64,000 nt of DNA from Clostridia bacterium (GCA_017412715.1 JAFPWU010000011.1:1-64000); one strand, 5' to 3'; counted from the stretch's first letter, positions 51,524-60,612 are shown. The notes: a model not told the origin generated them from the sequence alone. Made by a program: numbers and translations.

Positions 51524-53932
51524 ATGCCTTCAAAAGGTAAAAGTGGAAAGAGCGGAGGAGCCTCCGCCTCTGAAAATCTGTATATTAACCGGGAACTCAG
51601 CTGGCTGGCCTTCAATCAGCGCGTCCTCCTGGAGGCGGCGGACCGTACGGTTCCCCTGCTGGAGCGGCTGAAGTTCGTCATGATCTATCAGTCCAACCTT
51701 GAGGAGTTCTACCGGGTCCGGATCGGAATTCTGACGCATCGCGCCATTCTGACCCCGGATCAGAGGGATCCCCTTTCCGGGCTCCTGCCGGAAGCGCAGA
51801 TTCAGGAGGTCCTCCGGATTACCCAGGAACAGAACGACCTGATGGAAAGCATCTGGAAGAGCATCCGGGAGGAGCTTCGCGCCAACCGGGTGGATGTTCT
51901 GGACTTTAAGAAGGGCTTCAGCAAGGTGGATGAGCTGATGAGCAAGAAGCTCTTCGGCGATATCCGGGATCTGCTCTTTCCGAAGATTATCAGCATTGAT
52001 CAGCCCCTCCCCTTCCTGTGGGACGGGGAGACCAACGTGATCGCGTTCCTGGGCCGCGGAACGGATCAGAAGCTGTGCATCATTCCGCTTCATCGGGTTC
52101 CGGCCTATCAGACTTTTGAAATCAACGGCTGCCAGAAGATCGTTCCCACCGCCCTGCTGGTGCGCCATTTCCTCCCTCTCCTGCTGAAGAAGGAGAATGT
52201 GGTTCAGTCCGCCATCATGGAGGTCACCCGGAATGCGGATGTCTTCCTCTCCGGCATGGAGGATCGGGCGGACGACGACCTGCGCCATAAGGTCTCCGGG
52301 ATGCTCTCCAAGCGGAAAAGGGAGATGCCCGTCCGGGTCAGGCTCTATGGCAAGCTCAACGACGCCAACCGGGCCCTGCTGATCCGGAAGCTCCATATCC
52401 CGGAGAATCGGGTCTTCGGTCAGAGCGTTCCCTTTGATCTGTCCTTCCGTTCCGTCATCGGCGGTCCCGCCAGCTTCCGCTACGTGGAGCACCGCCCTGC
52501 CCGGGATATCGGGCTGAAGAAGGGGGAATTCTTCTCCTACATCGAGAAGCGGGATCTGCTCCTCTCCTTCCCCTTCCAGTCCATGATGTCCTTCGTAGAT
52601 CTGATCTATGAAGCCGCGGACAATCCGGATGTGCTTTCCATCAAGATCACCCTTTACCGCATGTCCGCCAGCAGCAAGATCGCCGCGGCCCTGGCCTACG
52701 CGGCGGATCGGGGCAAGGATGTGCTCTGCCTGCTGGAGCTCCGCGCCCGTTTTGACGAGCAGAACAATATCGACTATTCCGAGATGCTGGAGGACGCGGG
52801 CTGCCGGGTTGTCTACGGCCTGCCCGATCATAAGGTTCACAGCAAGCTCTGCCTCATTACCCTGCAGCATAACGGCAACCTCCGCCGGATTACCCAGGTG
52901 GGCACCGGCAACTATAACGAAGTCACCAGTGAGCAGTATACGGATCTGTCCATGATCACCGCCCGGGAGGACGTGGGACTGGACGCGGAGGCCGCCTTCG
53001 CGGCCCTGGCCAACGGAGAGATTCCTCCGGAGGCAAAGGCCCTCTGGATCGCCCCCCTGACCTTTATGCCCCGGGTTCTGGAACTGCTGGATCAGGAAAT
53101 CGCCAAGGGAGAGGCCGGCCGGGTCAGCATCAAGGTTAACGGGCTGAATAACCGGGAGCTCATGGAAAAGCTCATCGAGTGTTCCCAGGCGGGAGTGAAG
53201 GTGGAGCTCTTTGTCCGGGGCATCTGCTCCCTCCGGGCCGGGGTTCCCGGGCTGACGGAGAATATCACCGTTCGCAGCGTGGTGGGCCGCTGGCTGGAGC
53301 ATTCCCGGATTTACAGCTTTGGCGAAGGGGACGAGCAGCGTCTCTTTATCGGCTCCGGCGATCTCCTGAACCGAAACCTTGAGCGCCGGGTGGAAGCCTT
53401 CATGGAAGCCGTCACCCCGGATGTCCGGGATCAGCTGAATGAGATTCTCGAGGCCCTCCGGAACGACCGGGAAAAGGGCTGGATCATGCGTCCCGACGGC
53501 ACCTATTACCGGGAGGAGAACGCGGGGGATACCTCCTCCCAGGAAGCGCTCTATCGGTATTTCAGCACCCGCAAGGTCTCCCTGGCCGAGGCCCTGGCCG
53601 ATCCGGAGTCATGGCCGGTGAACCGTGCAGCTCCGAAAATCGTAGCCCCCGCGGAACCGGAGGCGGAAGAACAGGCGGAGCCGGAAAATCCTGCGGACGC
53701 GGAAGAGCAGGCGGAGCCGGACCTGTGCGAGGAACCGGAAACAGCCCCCGCCCCGGAGGCTGAGCTCACTCCCGATGCAGAAGCGCCGGAAGATATGCCC
53801 CTGCCCGATCCGGAAAAAGGGACTGAACCGGCCGCCAGCTCCCGGGATCAGTCCGCACCGGCGTTCCAGGCGGAGTCTTCCGAGGCAGCCCAGAAATCCC
53901 TCTTCGGCTGGCTGCACCGAAAAGGAAAATAG
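51524..53932 (+). CDS. ppk1: polyphosphate kinase 1 with an acidic Ala/Glu/Pro-rich tail
   Basis: 802-aa enzyme making polyphosphate from ATP (usual length about 690-720). N-terminal YINRELSWLAFNQRVLLEA, the phospho-histidine in DHKVHSKLCLI (His439) and the second His in WLEHSRIYSF (His593) are intact, as is LYRMSASSKIAAALAYAA. The last 100 residues (about 702-802) are a low-complexity tail of Ala, Glu and Pro ending in a basic LFGWLHRKGK, which I do not know from typical PPK1. Start 51524 has AGAGGTG upstream. A ROK kinase gene follows 69 bases later. Confidence 0.95.
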   Translation: MPSKGKSGKSGGASASENLYINRELSWLAFNQRVLLEAADRTVPLLERLKFVMIYQSNLEEFYRVRIGILTHRAILTPDQRDPLSGLLPEAQIQEVLRITQEQNDLMESIWKSIREELRANRVDVLDFKKGFSKVDELMSKKLFGDIRDLLFPKIISIDQPLPFLWDGETNVIAFLGRGTDQKLCIIPLHRVPAYQTFEINGCQKIVPTALLVRHFLPLLLKKENVVQSAIMEVTRNADVFLSGMEDRADDDLRHKVSGMLSKRKREMPVRVRLYGKLNDANRALLIRKLHIPENRVFGQSVPFDLSFRSVIGGPASFRYVEHRPARDIGLKKGEFFSYIEKRDLLLSFPFQSMMSFVDLIYEAADNPDVLSIKITLYRMSASSKIAAALAYAADRGKDVLCLLELRARFDEQNNIDYSEMLEDAGCRVVYGLPDHKVHSKLCLITLQHNGNLRRITQVGTGNYNEVTSEQYTDLSMITAREDVGLDAEAAFAALANGEIPPEAKALWIAPLTFMPRVLELLDQEIAKGEAGRVSIKVNGLNNRELMEKLIECSQAGVKVELFVRGICSLRAGVPGLTENITVRSVVGRWLEHSRIYSFGEGDEQRLFIGSGDLLNRNLERRVEAFMEAVTPDVRDQLNEILEALRNDREKGWIMRPDGTYYREENAGDTSSQEALYRYFSTRKVSLAEALADPESWPVNRAAPKIVAPAEPEAEEQAEPENPADAEEQAEPDLCEEPETAPAPEAELTPDAEAPEDMPLPDPEKGTEPAASSRDQSAPAFQAESSEAAQKSLFGWLHRKGK

Positions 53933-54001
53933 GAAACGCTGAGGCAGCGCGCTTGATGAAACTGATCAGGGTCCCAAATAAATGGAAAGGAGACCGGTAC
54001 C

Positions 54002-54961
54002 ATGTCTGAAAGCTACAATATCTGTCTCGACGTCGGCGGCACCAAAGTTCTCGGCGCCATCTTCAATGAAAAGGATGAAATTATCTTCCGTCTGAAGAAG
54101 CGGTCCAAAGGCGGCGGCTCCGCCTCCACGGATGTGGAAAAGGTCATCATTGACGTGGTGGAAGAGATGATCGCCTCCTCCGGGATTGACCGCTCGAAGC
54201 TGAACGCCATTGCCTCCTGCGCCCCCGGCGTCATCGATCAGGACAAGGGGATCGTCCTCTTTACGCCCAATCTCCCCTGGCGGAATTATGACATGGCCGG
54301 CGCCATGCGCAAGCAGTTCGGGGTCCCCTTTTACGTTGGCAACGACGTAAATCTGGGCGTCCTGGGCGAGTATCATTTCGGCGCAGGCCGGGGATATCAG
54401 AATATTGTCGGCTTCTTTGTGGGCACCGGCATGGGCGGCGGCCTGATTCTGAACGGCTCCCTCTATACCGGGCATCTCTTCAAGGGCGCCGAGTATGGCC
54501 ACATGATTCTGGATCCCAAGGGCCCCCGGTGCAACTGCGGCCAGCGTGGCTGTCTGGAGGCCTTCTCCAGCAAGCAGGGCATGAGCGCCTATATCCGGGA
54601 GCAGGTAGCCAAGGGAAAGAAATCCGTCATGGCGGACGCGGTCAAGGACGGTGTTTTCCGCTCCAAGGCCCTGGTCAAGGCCCTGAACGCGGGGGATAAG
54701 GTAGCCATGGCGGCCGTGGATCGGGCCTGCCATTACCTGGCCATCGCCACCGGCAATATGATCAATACCATCTCCCCCGACCTGGTCATCTATGGCGGCG
54801 GCGTCATCGAAGCCCTGGGGGATGTTTTCCTGGAAAAAATCCTCGCTGAAGTGGATCAGTACTGCATGCCCCAGATTCGCTCTACGGTGGATATCAAAAA
54901 CGCTTCCCTGGGGGATGATTCCATTCTCTACGGCGACCTGGCCATGATCAAGCATCTGTAA
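54002..54961 (+). CDS. ROK family sugar kinase
   Basis: 319-aa kinase of the ROK family, glucokinase-like. Phosphate-binding DVGGTK at 10-15, GTGMGGGLILNG, EYGHM and the zinc motif CNCGQRGCLEAF are present. The GTGMGGG sequence is like ATP-dependent glucokinases rather than polyphosphate glucokinases, which as I recall carry a different residue pattern there. GGAAAGGAG precedes the start. It follows ppk1 and is closed by a terminator. Confidence 0.9.
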   Translation: MSESYNICLDVGGTKVLGAIFNEKDEIIFRLKKRSKGGGSASTDVEKVIIDVVEEMIASSGIDRSKLNAIASCAPGVIDQDKGIVLFTPNLPWRNYDMAGAMRKQFGVPFYVGNDVNLGVLGEYHFGAGRGYQNIVGFFVGTGMGGGLILNGSLYTGHLFKGAEYGHMILDPKGPRCNCGQRGCLEAFSSKQGMSAYIREQVAKGKKSVMADAVKDGVFRSKALVKALNAGDKVAMAAVDRACHYLAIATGNMINTISPDLVIYGGGVIEALGDVFLEKILAEVDQYCMPQIRSTVDIKNASLGDDSILYGDLAMIKHL

Positions 54962-54977
54962 TCCGGTAATATAACTT

Positions 54978-55007
54978 CGCCCCGCTGCTCTCGCGGCGGG
55001 GCGTTTT
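54978..55007 (+). terminator. terminator after the ROK gene
   Basis: 8-bp GC-rich stem CGCCCCGC/GCGGGGCG (54978-54985 with 54996-55003) followed by TTTTC, 16 bases past the stop. Confidence 0.8.
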
Positions 55008-55060
55008 CATGCTTATGATCTTGAAGATTACACGCGCTTGGGCAAGAAAGCATCCCTTCC

Positions 55061-56191
55061 CTACAGGACAATATCCCCGACCCGGTATCCCCGGGGCAAT
55101 TCCTCTTCTTCCAGAAACGCAAACTCCGGATCCTCCAGTACCGGCAAAAACGCCTCGTAGGGATAATTCGGCAGCTCGCACCCGTAACTGGTCTGCCCGA
55201 ACCATCCGCCTTCCTTCTTTTTCTGATTCAGATCCCTGGCGAATTTCGTCCGGTTGGAGCAGTCATGAACCACGATCTCCCAAGCCTCCTCCGCCGCGGC
55301 CTTCATGATTCTCAGGGTAATCTCCCGGCTGAAGATCGGGCTCAGATATCCCATCCGATAGAAATAAAGGTTCTCCCCCCAGTAATTTCCCAGATTGTTC
55401 TCGTTCAGGTGCAGCTCCGCGCAGTTCATAAAATCGATTCCCGTGTCCAGGATCATCCCTTTTTTCTCCCGGAACCGGGTCTCGAATTCCCGGGTCATCG
55501 GAGTTTCGATTCCCACCTGGGAAATATATTTTTTCGCGATGCCCATGCTTCGGATCACATTCTCCGACGTGCCCGAGGCGCCCAGATTAAATCGGATTTC
55601 ATCCAGTCCCGCCTCCCCAAGCCTGCGGAGGTTTTCCTCCGTGGCCAGAAGCCCATTGGTATACAGGTGCTGGTGCACCCCAGCTTCATGGAACCTTCGG
55701 ATGATCCCATAGTACTTTTCGATTTCCATCATGGGCTCCAGATACACGTAGGCGATTCCCGTAGGCTTTCCCTGGATGGCAAACAGGAGTTCCAGGTCCT
55801 CCTCCCGATACCTTCCTCCCCCGATTTCCCACAGTCCTTCCCCGATCGGAGGAATCGCGTCCATCACGCCGTAGTCGTAGCAGAAGGGGCATTGCGCATT
55901 GCATCGGTTCGTCTTCCGAACCGCGCTCAGCCCGGTTCCCATCAGGCAGGATCTGCATCCCCCGGGGAATTTCTCCTCCGGCCCCACAAACAGCGTGCTG
56001 GGGCCAGGCCCCATGCCCCTGAGTCCCGGAATCTCCTCCTGCATCCTCCGGAACCTGGCTTCCGCAGCCAGCTCAATCTGACTGAAAACCGCCAGAGCAA
56101 TCTCCTGCTGACGGATTCCCAGGGGCTGATCCTCCGGCAGGGCGGCAAAAAAGCGAAACCATTGCAGGGCATCCTTCTTCGAAATCTTCAT
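55061..56191 (-). CDS. radical SAM protein
   Basis: 376-aa radical S-adenosylmethionine enzyme. The cluster motif is CNAQCPFC (Cys97, Cys101, Cys104), followed by the barrel strands YVYLEPMMEIEKYY and HQHLYTNGLLA. A further CRSC pair (Cys79, Cys82) just before it and a DCSNRTKFARD segment near the C-terminus may hold substrate or a second site. The layout (about 95 residues before the motif) is unlike the small activases. I do not recognise the reaction. Divergent from the SH3 gene with overlapping promoters; no substrate-peptide gene is visible next to it. Confidence 0.85.
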   Translation of the reverse strand: MKISKKDALQWFRFFAALPEDQPLGIRQQEIALAVFSQIELAAEARFRRMQEEIPGLRGMGPGPSTLFVGPEEKFPGGCRSCLMGTGLSAVRKTNRCNAQCPFCYDYGVMDAIPPIGEGLWEIGGGRYREEDLELLFAIQGKPTGIAYVYLEPMMEIEKYYGIIRRFHEAGVHQHLYTNGLLATEENLRRLGEAGLDEIRFNLGASGTSENVIRSMGIAKKYISQVGIETPMTREFETRFREKKGMILDTGIDFMNCAELHLNENNLGNYWGENLYFYRMGYLSPIFSREITLRIMKAAAEEAWEIVVHDCSNRTKFARDLNQKKKEGGWFGQTSYGCELPNYPYEAFLPVLEDPEFAFLEEEELPRGYRVGDIVL

Positions 56192-56230
56192 GCTGACCTC
56201 ATCTTTTGTTTCGTTTGTGTTACGGTTTTG

Positions 56231-56259
56231 TTGACAAAATTATCATTTCCGGGTAGAAT
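56231..56259 (+). promoter_or_regulatory. promoter of the secreted SH3 protein gene
   Basis: Perfect TTGACA (56231-56236), 17-base spacer, TAGAAT (56254-56259); one of the strongest promoters in the window. Confidence 0.82.
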
Positions 56260-56267
56260 AATATGAA
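56239..56267 (-). promoter_or_regulatory. possible promoter of the radical SAM gene
   Basis: Minus strand TTCATA (56262-56267), 17-base spacer, GATAAT (56239-56244). It overlaps the stronger plus-strand promoter almost completely, so the two would compete. Confidence 0.4.
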
Positions 56268-56311
56268 CGGAGCAGTAGCTCCGGGATAACAACGACCTGT
56301 GAGGATGGATC

Positions 56312-57370
56312 ATGAGACGATTGCTTTCAGGCCTGTCTGCCCTGGTTCTGCTTTGTGCACCGGGCTTCAGCCTAGCGTATACAAAAAACGCCGACGGCCT
56401 CTATGTGGATGACAGCGGCCAGGTCATTGCGGATTACTGGGACGACGCCGCGGGGATCTATATTGTGGAGGGCGTAGGCTATGCCATTACGGATTCGGAT
56501 TCCGATACCGGATCCTCTTCCTACGTTCCTTCCCCAGAGAGCTCCTCAGGGGCCATCACCGTGGGCTCCTCCGACGGGGCCGCGGATCCCACTGCGGGCC
56601 TCCAGCATAATCCGGATGGTTCCGTCACCGTGGAATCCGGCCAGATTCAGATCGATGATTCCTCTTCGGAAAGCGGCCCTCACCTGACCGAGGCGGAATG
56701 GGCCGCCCGCTGGGCGAAGTACTCCGCGAAGAACGGAACCACCACCGGGACGGTCTATATGGATAGCACGGGCAACACTTTCCCCGCGGAGATCCTGGCA
56801 CTTGGTCTCGGCCGAAGCACCATCCAGGTGGATGGGGAAAAGATGCTCGTAGCGACCTCTTCCCTCCGCTGGGACACGGAAGCTCCGGATGATAAGCTGC
56901 TGGCTGTGGTGACCCCCAAGTCCCAGAGCTATATTACGCTCCGGGCCAAGAAGAGCAAAAAATCCTTCGTCATGGGGCATTGCGACAAGTGCAAGGTGCT
57001 TCGGGTCATTTCCACCGGGAAAACCTGGACCATGGTGGATGACGAGGGGGTACGGGGATATGTGCTCACCTCCGGTCTGACCTTTTATGACAACCAGCCG
57101 AAGCAGTATGCAGCCGGCCTGATTACCATCAAGGGCAAGGTCCCCAGGGGAGACGACCATACCGTGCATGTCCGCTCCTCCAACACCAAGGGCGCACGCC
57201 AGATCGCGGAGTATAATGCGGGGACTCCCGTTACCGTCTTCTCCCAGGATGAAAAGTGGACCGAAATCGATGTGGATGGTCTCCACTGCTATATTCTCTC
57301 CGAATTCGTCACCCTGCAGGAGCCACTCCTCCTGGCCGAAGCCACAGCGGAAGCCGCCCTGGAAAACTGA
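56312..57370 (+). CDS. secreted protein with two bacterial SH3 domains
   Basis: 352-aa exported protein. Signal peptide 1-22 (MRRLLSGLSALVLLCAPG, cleavage after SLA). A Ser/Asp/Gly-rich linker covers about 61-125. Two SH3b-like domains lie at about 206-258 (YITLRAKKSKKSFVM through WTMVDDEGVRGYVLTSGL) and 282-336 (DHTVHVRSSNTKGARQIAEY through CYILSEFVTL). Such domains usually bind peptidoglycan. No catalytic domain is present. GAGGATG lies before the start. Transcribed from a strong promoter and ended by a terminator. Confidence 0.85.
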   Translation: MRRLLSGLSALVLLCAPGFSLAYTKNADGLYVDDSGQVIADYWDDAAGIYIVEGVGYAITDSDSDTGSSSYVPSPESSSGAITVGSSDGAADPTAGLQHNPDGSVTVESGQIQIDDSSSESGPHLTEAEWAARWAKYSAKNGTTTGTVYMDSTGNTFPAEILALGLGRSTIQVDGEKMLVATSSLRWDTEAPDDKLLAVVTPKSQSYITLRAKKSKKSFVMGHCDKCKVLRVISTGKTWTMVDDEGVRGYVLTSGLTFYDNQPKQYAAGLITIKGKVPRGDDHTVHVRSSNTKGARQIAEYNAGTPVTVFSQDEKWTEIDVDGLHCYILSEFVTLQEPLLLAEATAEAALEN

Positions 57371-57411
57371 TACTGATTTCGTTTTAAAGCAGGGATTTTC
57401 GATCCTTTTCA

Positions 57412-57448
57412 GAAAACCGCCTCTTCACATTTCGAAGAGGCGGTTTTC
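57412..57448 (+). terminator. bidirectional terminator
   Basis: 15-bp perfect stem (57412-57426 with 57434-57448), arms beginning GAAAACCGCC, loop of 7. It ends both the SH3 gene (plus) and the PIG-L gene (minus), which converge here. Confidence 0.9.
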
Positions 57449-57449
57449 A

Positions 57450-58700
57450 TCACTCCTCATCCCTGAGCTGGGGTCTCAGATTCTCGAACAGATCATTATG
57501 CTCCTCATCCGGTCCCACCAGGCTGCGGTAAAGCCCGAACAGGCTGCAGTCACACGGTCCCCAATCCTCTACCCTGTATTCCGTTTCCTGCTGGGAGATA
57601 TGGCAGGCAAACGCCTCCGTCGCCACTTCAAAGGCGGTCCTGCCGCCGAAGGCCTCCAGGGGCACCCGCCAGTCAAAGTCGATCACATTCTCCGGGTACA
57701 GATGGAAGTAGCATTTCGGCACATCCCATCCCCCGTATTTTTCCCAGCTCTCCAGGAATTTCTTCGGATTATTCGTAACCTCCAGCGCCCTGATCACCGC
57801 GTCGGCGCAGGCCCGGTGTGCCCCATGTCCGTACTCTCCGCCCAGATCGTGGGAAATGATCACCTCCGGCTGAAACTGCCGGATCCACCCGGTCACGGTT
57901 CTCAGCACCGCCGTGCTGTCCCACCGGGAATACTGATCTCTGAGGGACAGGCTGAAGGAATCCTGATACCTGCCGAATACCGGATAGTTCCGCACCCCGC
58001 AGGTCCACAGCCCGTCCAGCTCCTCAAGCCGCCGTCTGGGCAATGTGGGCACCATGGTGCATACCTGCACCGCCTTCTTTTCCACCCCCGCGTAGACCGG
58101 AAGCACTCCTCCGAACCACAGAATTTCGTCGTCCGGATGCGCCGAGAGCAGCATCAGATCCGCTTTTTCCGCCGGAGGCTCCCAGACCTGCACCTCCGGG
58201 GGCAGATCGCCCTTTCCGTAAACATGGAATTCCGCCACCGGAATCGGCGTGGATTTCCTGGCGCTTCGGGGATTCGCCACCCTGAATTCCTTCGTGCCCG
58301 CCGGCAGCGCCAGGTAATCGGACAGAAAGATTCCCTCCGTGGCCGCGGCCTCCGTCCATTCTCCGTTCTCATCCCGGACCTGAACCGCCGTCGCGTGGGG
58401 ATGGTCATAATATTGGATCCAGACGCCGCTGGCCTCCTCCCCCTCCGGGACGGTGACCGTGATGGAAGCTCCTTTTCCCGCATAGGAGTTCCAATAGGTT
58501 TGGTAGCTTCGGTCCAGCGCGTTGCCGAAGGTTTTTTTCTTTGATCCCGGCACGATTTCGCATTCCATGGTAATCTCCCGGGCGGTCTCCGCCCGGGAGT
58601 CGTGATTTGCGGGAATCACAGCCAGCACAGCGGCCAACGCCAGTGCCGGGAGGATCAGCCGACCCCGGTTTCTTTTCCCCGATCCTTCTCTCCAGCCCAT
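57450..58700 (-). CDS. exported PIG-L family deacetylase with an N-terminal beta-sandwich domain
   Basis: 416-aa exported or membrane-anchored hydrolase. One N-terminal hydrophobic segment (14-30) is followed by a discoidin/F5-8C-like domain (about 45-163; SYQTYWNSY, VWIQYYDH, EFRVANP). The PIG-L domain begins at 183 with the zinc motif SAHPDDE (186-192) and has the second His motif GGEYGHGAH. PIG-L enzymes remove N-acetyl groups from GlcNAc-type sugars; the N-terminal domain probably binds glycan. Near murA and a J-domain gene; convergent with the SH3 gene. Confidence 0.87.
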   Translation of the reverse strand: MGWREGSGKRNRGRLILPALALAAVLAVIPANHDSRAETAREITMECEIVPGSKKKTFGNALDRSYQTYWNSYAGKGASITVTVPEGEEASGVWIQYYDHPHATAVQVRDENGEWTEAAATEGIFLSDYLALPAGTKEFRVANPRSARKSTPIPVAEFHVYGKGDLPPEVQVWEPPAEKADLMLLSAHPDDEILWFGGVLPVYAGVEKKAVQVCTMVPTLPRRRLEELDGLWTCGVRNYPVFGRYQDSFSLSLRDQYSRWDSTAVLRTVTGWIRQFQPEVIISHDLGGEYGHGAHRACADAVIRALEVTNNPKKFLESWEKYGGWDVPKCYFHLYPENVIDFDWRVPLEAFGGRTAFEVATEAFACHISQQETEYRVEDWGPCDCSLFGLYRSLVGPDEEHNDLFENLRPQLRDEE

Positions 58701-58710
58701 TCTTATCCGT

Positions 58711-59238
58711 CTATCCCCTTTTCCTCCGTTCCCGGAAGATCTTCTGTATCTTTCCTTTCAGGGTCTTTTCCCTTTTTTCCGCCAGGGATGCCTCCAGCGC
58801 CCCCTCCCGGTAGGTGTTATTCTCCGGATCCCTCCGGACCGCCTCCCGGAAGGCCATGTGAGCCTCCCGGTAATGATCCATTTTCATCAGTGTACGCCCG
58901 TATACGGCGTACCAGGCCCCGTCCCGGCTCTCCGCCCGCATCAGCTGGCGAATGGCGCTCTCCGGCTTGTCCTTCTGGAGCATTCGCTCCGCCAGCGTCA
59001 CCGCTTCCTCCCCGGAGATTTCCTGGATATACGGCGCCTGCTGCCGGGGCACGGCCAGCCGCAGCGCCTCCTCGTAAGCCCGGTTCAGCCGGATCATCCT
59101 TTCCTGCGCTTTCGCCTTATCCCCCGGATCCTGGATCAGATCCGGATGGCACTGCTTGACCAGCGACCGGTAAGCGCGCCGGATCTCCTCCGGCTCCGCC
59201 CAGGCCCGCAGGCCCAATTCCTCAAAAGGGGTACTCAC
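58711..59238 (-). CDS. J-domain protein with a C-terminal helical (TPR-like) region
   Basis: 175-aa protein. The N-terminal J domain (about 1-65) has the HPD motif at 31-33 in KQCHPDLIQDPGD, so it should stimulate an Hsp70. The rest is helical with TPR-like repeats (AWYAVYGRTLMKMDHYREAHMAF) and a basic end. No zinc-finger region of classical DnaJ is present. It starts 19 bases past murA and ends 10 bases before the PIG-L gene, in one run with both. Confidence 0.85.
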   Translation of the reverse strand: MSTPFEELGLRAWAEPEEIRRAYRSLVKQCHPDLIQDPGDKAKAQERMIRLNRAYEEALRLAVPRQQAPYIQEISGEEAVTLAERMLQKDKPESAIRQLMRAESRDGAWYAVYGRTLMKMDHYREAHMAFREAVRRDPENNTYREGALEASLAEKREKTLKGKIQKIFRERRKRG

Positions 59239-59257
59239 TGCCTCTCTTCCCCCTCTG

Positions 59258-60526
59258 TCAGGTCTCTGTCTCCCGGCTGATCACGGCGCCAAGGGATCTC
59301 AGTTTGTCCTCAATATGCTCATATCCCCGGTCAATATATCCCGGTTCATAGATTTCCGTAACCCCGCGGGCCATCAGCCCCGCGATAATCAGGGCGGCCC
59401 CGGCCCGCAGATCCGTGGCCGTCAGCGGAGCCCCGTAAAGCTCCGGCACGCCCTCGATGATGGCCATCCGATCCCGTACCTTTACCTGGGCGCCCATCCG
59501 GCGAATCTCGTCCAGGTGGCGGAACCGCTGCTCAAAGATCGTTTCCTCCACGTAGCTGGTCCCCTTCACCGTTGTCAGCAGCGCGCTCATGGGCTGCTGA
59601 AGATCCGTCGGAAAGCCGGGATATACCTGGGTCTTGATATTGATCGCCCGTTTCTGGCCCAGGGTCCGGACCCGGATGGCGTCATCATAGTCCGTCACCC
59701 GTACGCCCATTTCCAGCAGCTTCGCGCTCAGGGCATCCATGTGGGTGGGAATGCATCCGCGAACCGTCACATCCCCGCTGGTAGCCGCCGCGGCAATCAT
59801 CAGGGTTCCCGTCTCAATCTGGTCGGGAATCACCGCGTAGGTGGTGCTGTGCAGCGTCTGCACACCGCGGATGCGGATGATGTCCGTACCCGCGCCTTTG
59901 ACCTTGGCCCCCATGCTGTTCAGGAAGTTGGCCAGATCAACGATATGAGGCTCCTTCGCCGCGTTGTAGATGGTCGTCTTTCCCCTGGCCTTGACCGCCG
60001 CCAGCATGACGTTTACCGTAGCGCCAACCGTCACCATGTCGAAGAAAACATCTCCGCCCGTCAGATCATCGCTGTAGGCCCGCAGAATTCCCCTGCGTTC
60101 CTCCGCTTCCGCCCCGATGGCCTGCATGCCCTTCAGGTGCTGATCCACAGGTCGGCTCCCGATGTCGCAGCCTCCCGGCGTGGGAACGTTTGCCCGGCCG
60201 CATCTTCCCAACAGCGCGCCCAGCAGATAGTAGCTGGCCCGCAGCCGCTGCGCGTTTTTATAGGAAACCGTGTCTCCCTCCGCCGTCCGGGGATCAACGG
60301 TCATCCGGCTTCCCGGCTCATAATCCACCTTTGCTCCCAGCTCACGCAGGATATCCGCCAGGGCATGCACATCCTCGATGTCCGGCAGGTTCTCGATGGT
60401 GCACGGCTCATCGCACAGCAGGGTCGCAGGAATCAGCGCCACGGCGGTATTCTTCCCGCCGCTTACCTGAACCTCGCCTTCCAGAGGGTTCCCCCCGGTG
60501 ATCAGCATCCGTTCTCTCCCGGTCAT
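59258..60526 (-). CDS. murA: UDP-N-acetylglucosamine 1-carboxyvinyltransferase
   Basis: 422-aa enzyme of the first committed step of peptidoglycan synthesis. VSGGKNTAVALIPA near the N-terminus, the active-site loop TPGGCDIGSRPVD with the catalytic, fosfomycin-reactive Cys120, and FPTDLQQPMSALL with the following FEQRFRHLDEI are standard. GGGGAGG precedes the start. It has its own promoter and may also drive the J-domain and PIG-L genes. Confidence 0.96.
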   Translation of the reverse strand: MTGRERMLITGGNPLEGEVQVSGGKNTAVALIPATLLCDEPCTIENLPDIEDVHALADILRELGAKVDYEPGSRMTVDPRTAEGDTVSYKNAQRLRASYYLLGALLGRCGRANVPTPGGCDIGSRPVDQHLKGMQAIGAEAEERRGILRAYSDDLTGGDVFFDMVTVGATVNVMLAAVKARGKTTIYNAAKEPHIVDLANFLNSMGAKVKGAGTDIIRIRGVQTLHSTTYAVIPDQIETGTLMIAAAATSGDVTVRGCIPTHMDALSAKLLEMGVRVTDYDDAIRVRTLGQKRAINIKTQVYPGFPTDLQQPMSALLTTVKGTSYVEETIFEQRFRHLDEIRRMGAQVKVRDRMAIIEGVPELYGAPLTATDLRAGAALIIAGLMARGVTEIYEPGYIDRGYEHIEDKLRSLGAVISRETET

Positions 60527-60561
60527 GCCCGCGCCTCCCCGTTCCCGTTTGATCTGGATTC

Positions 60562-60590
60562 ATTATACACATTTCTCCCTTGCTTGACAA
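60562..60590 (-). promoter_or_regulatory. promoter of murA
   Basis: Minus strand TTGTCA (60585-60590), 17-base spacer, perfect TATAAT (60562-60567). Confidence 0.8.
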
Positions 60591-60612
60591 CTCTGCCCCT
60601 CCATGCTAAAAA
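60584..60612 (+). promoter_or_regulatory. possible divergent promoter of the HAD gene
   Basis: Plus strand perfect TTGACA (60584-60589), 17-base spacer, TAAAAA (60607-60612). Its -35 box occupies almost the same bases as the murA -35 box, so RNA polymerase cannot hold both. Confidence 0.5.
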
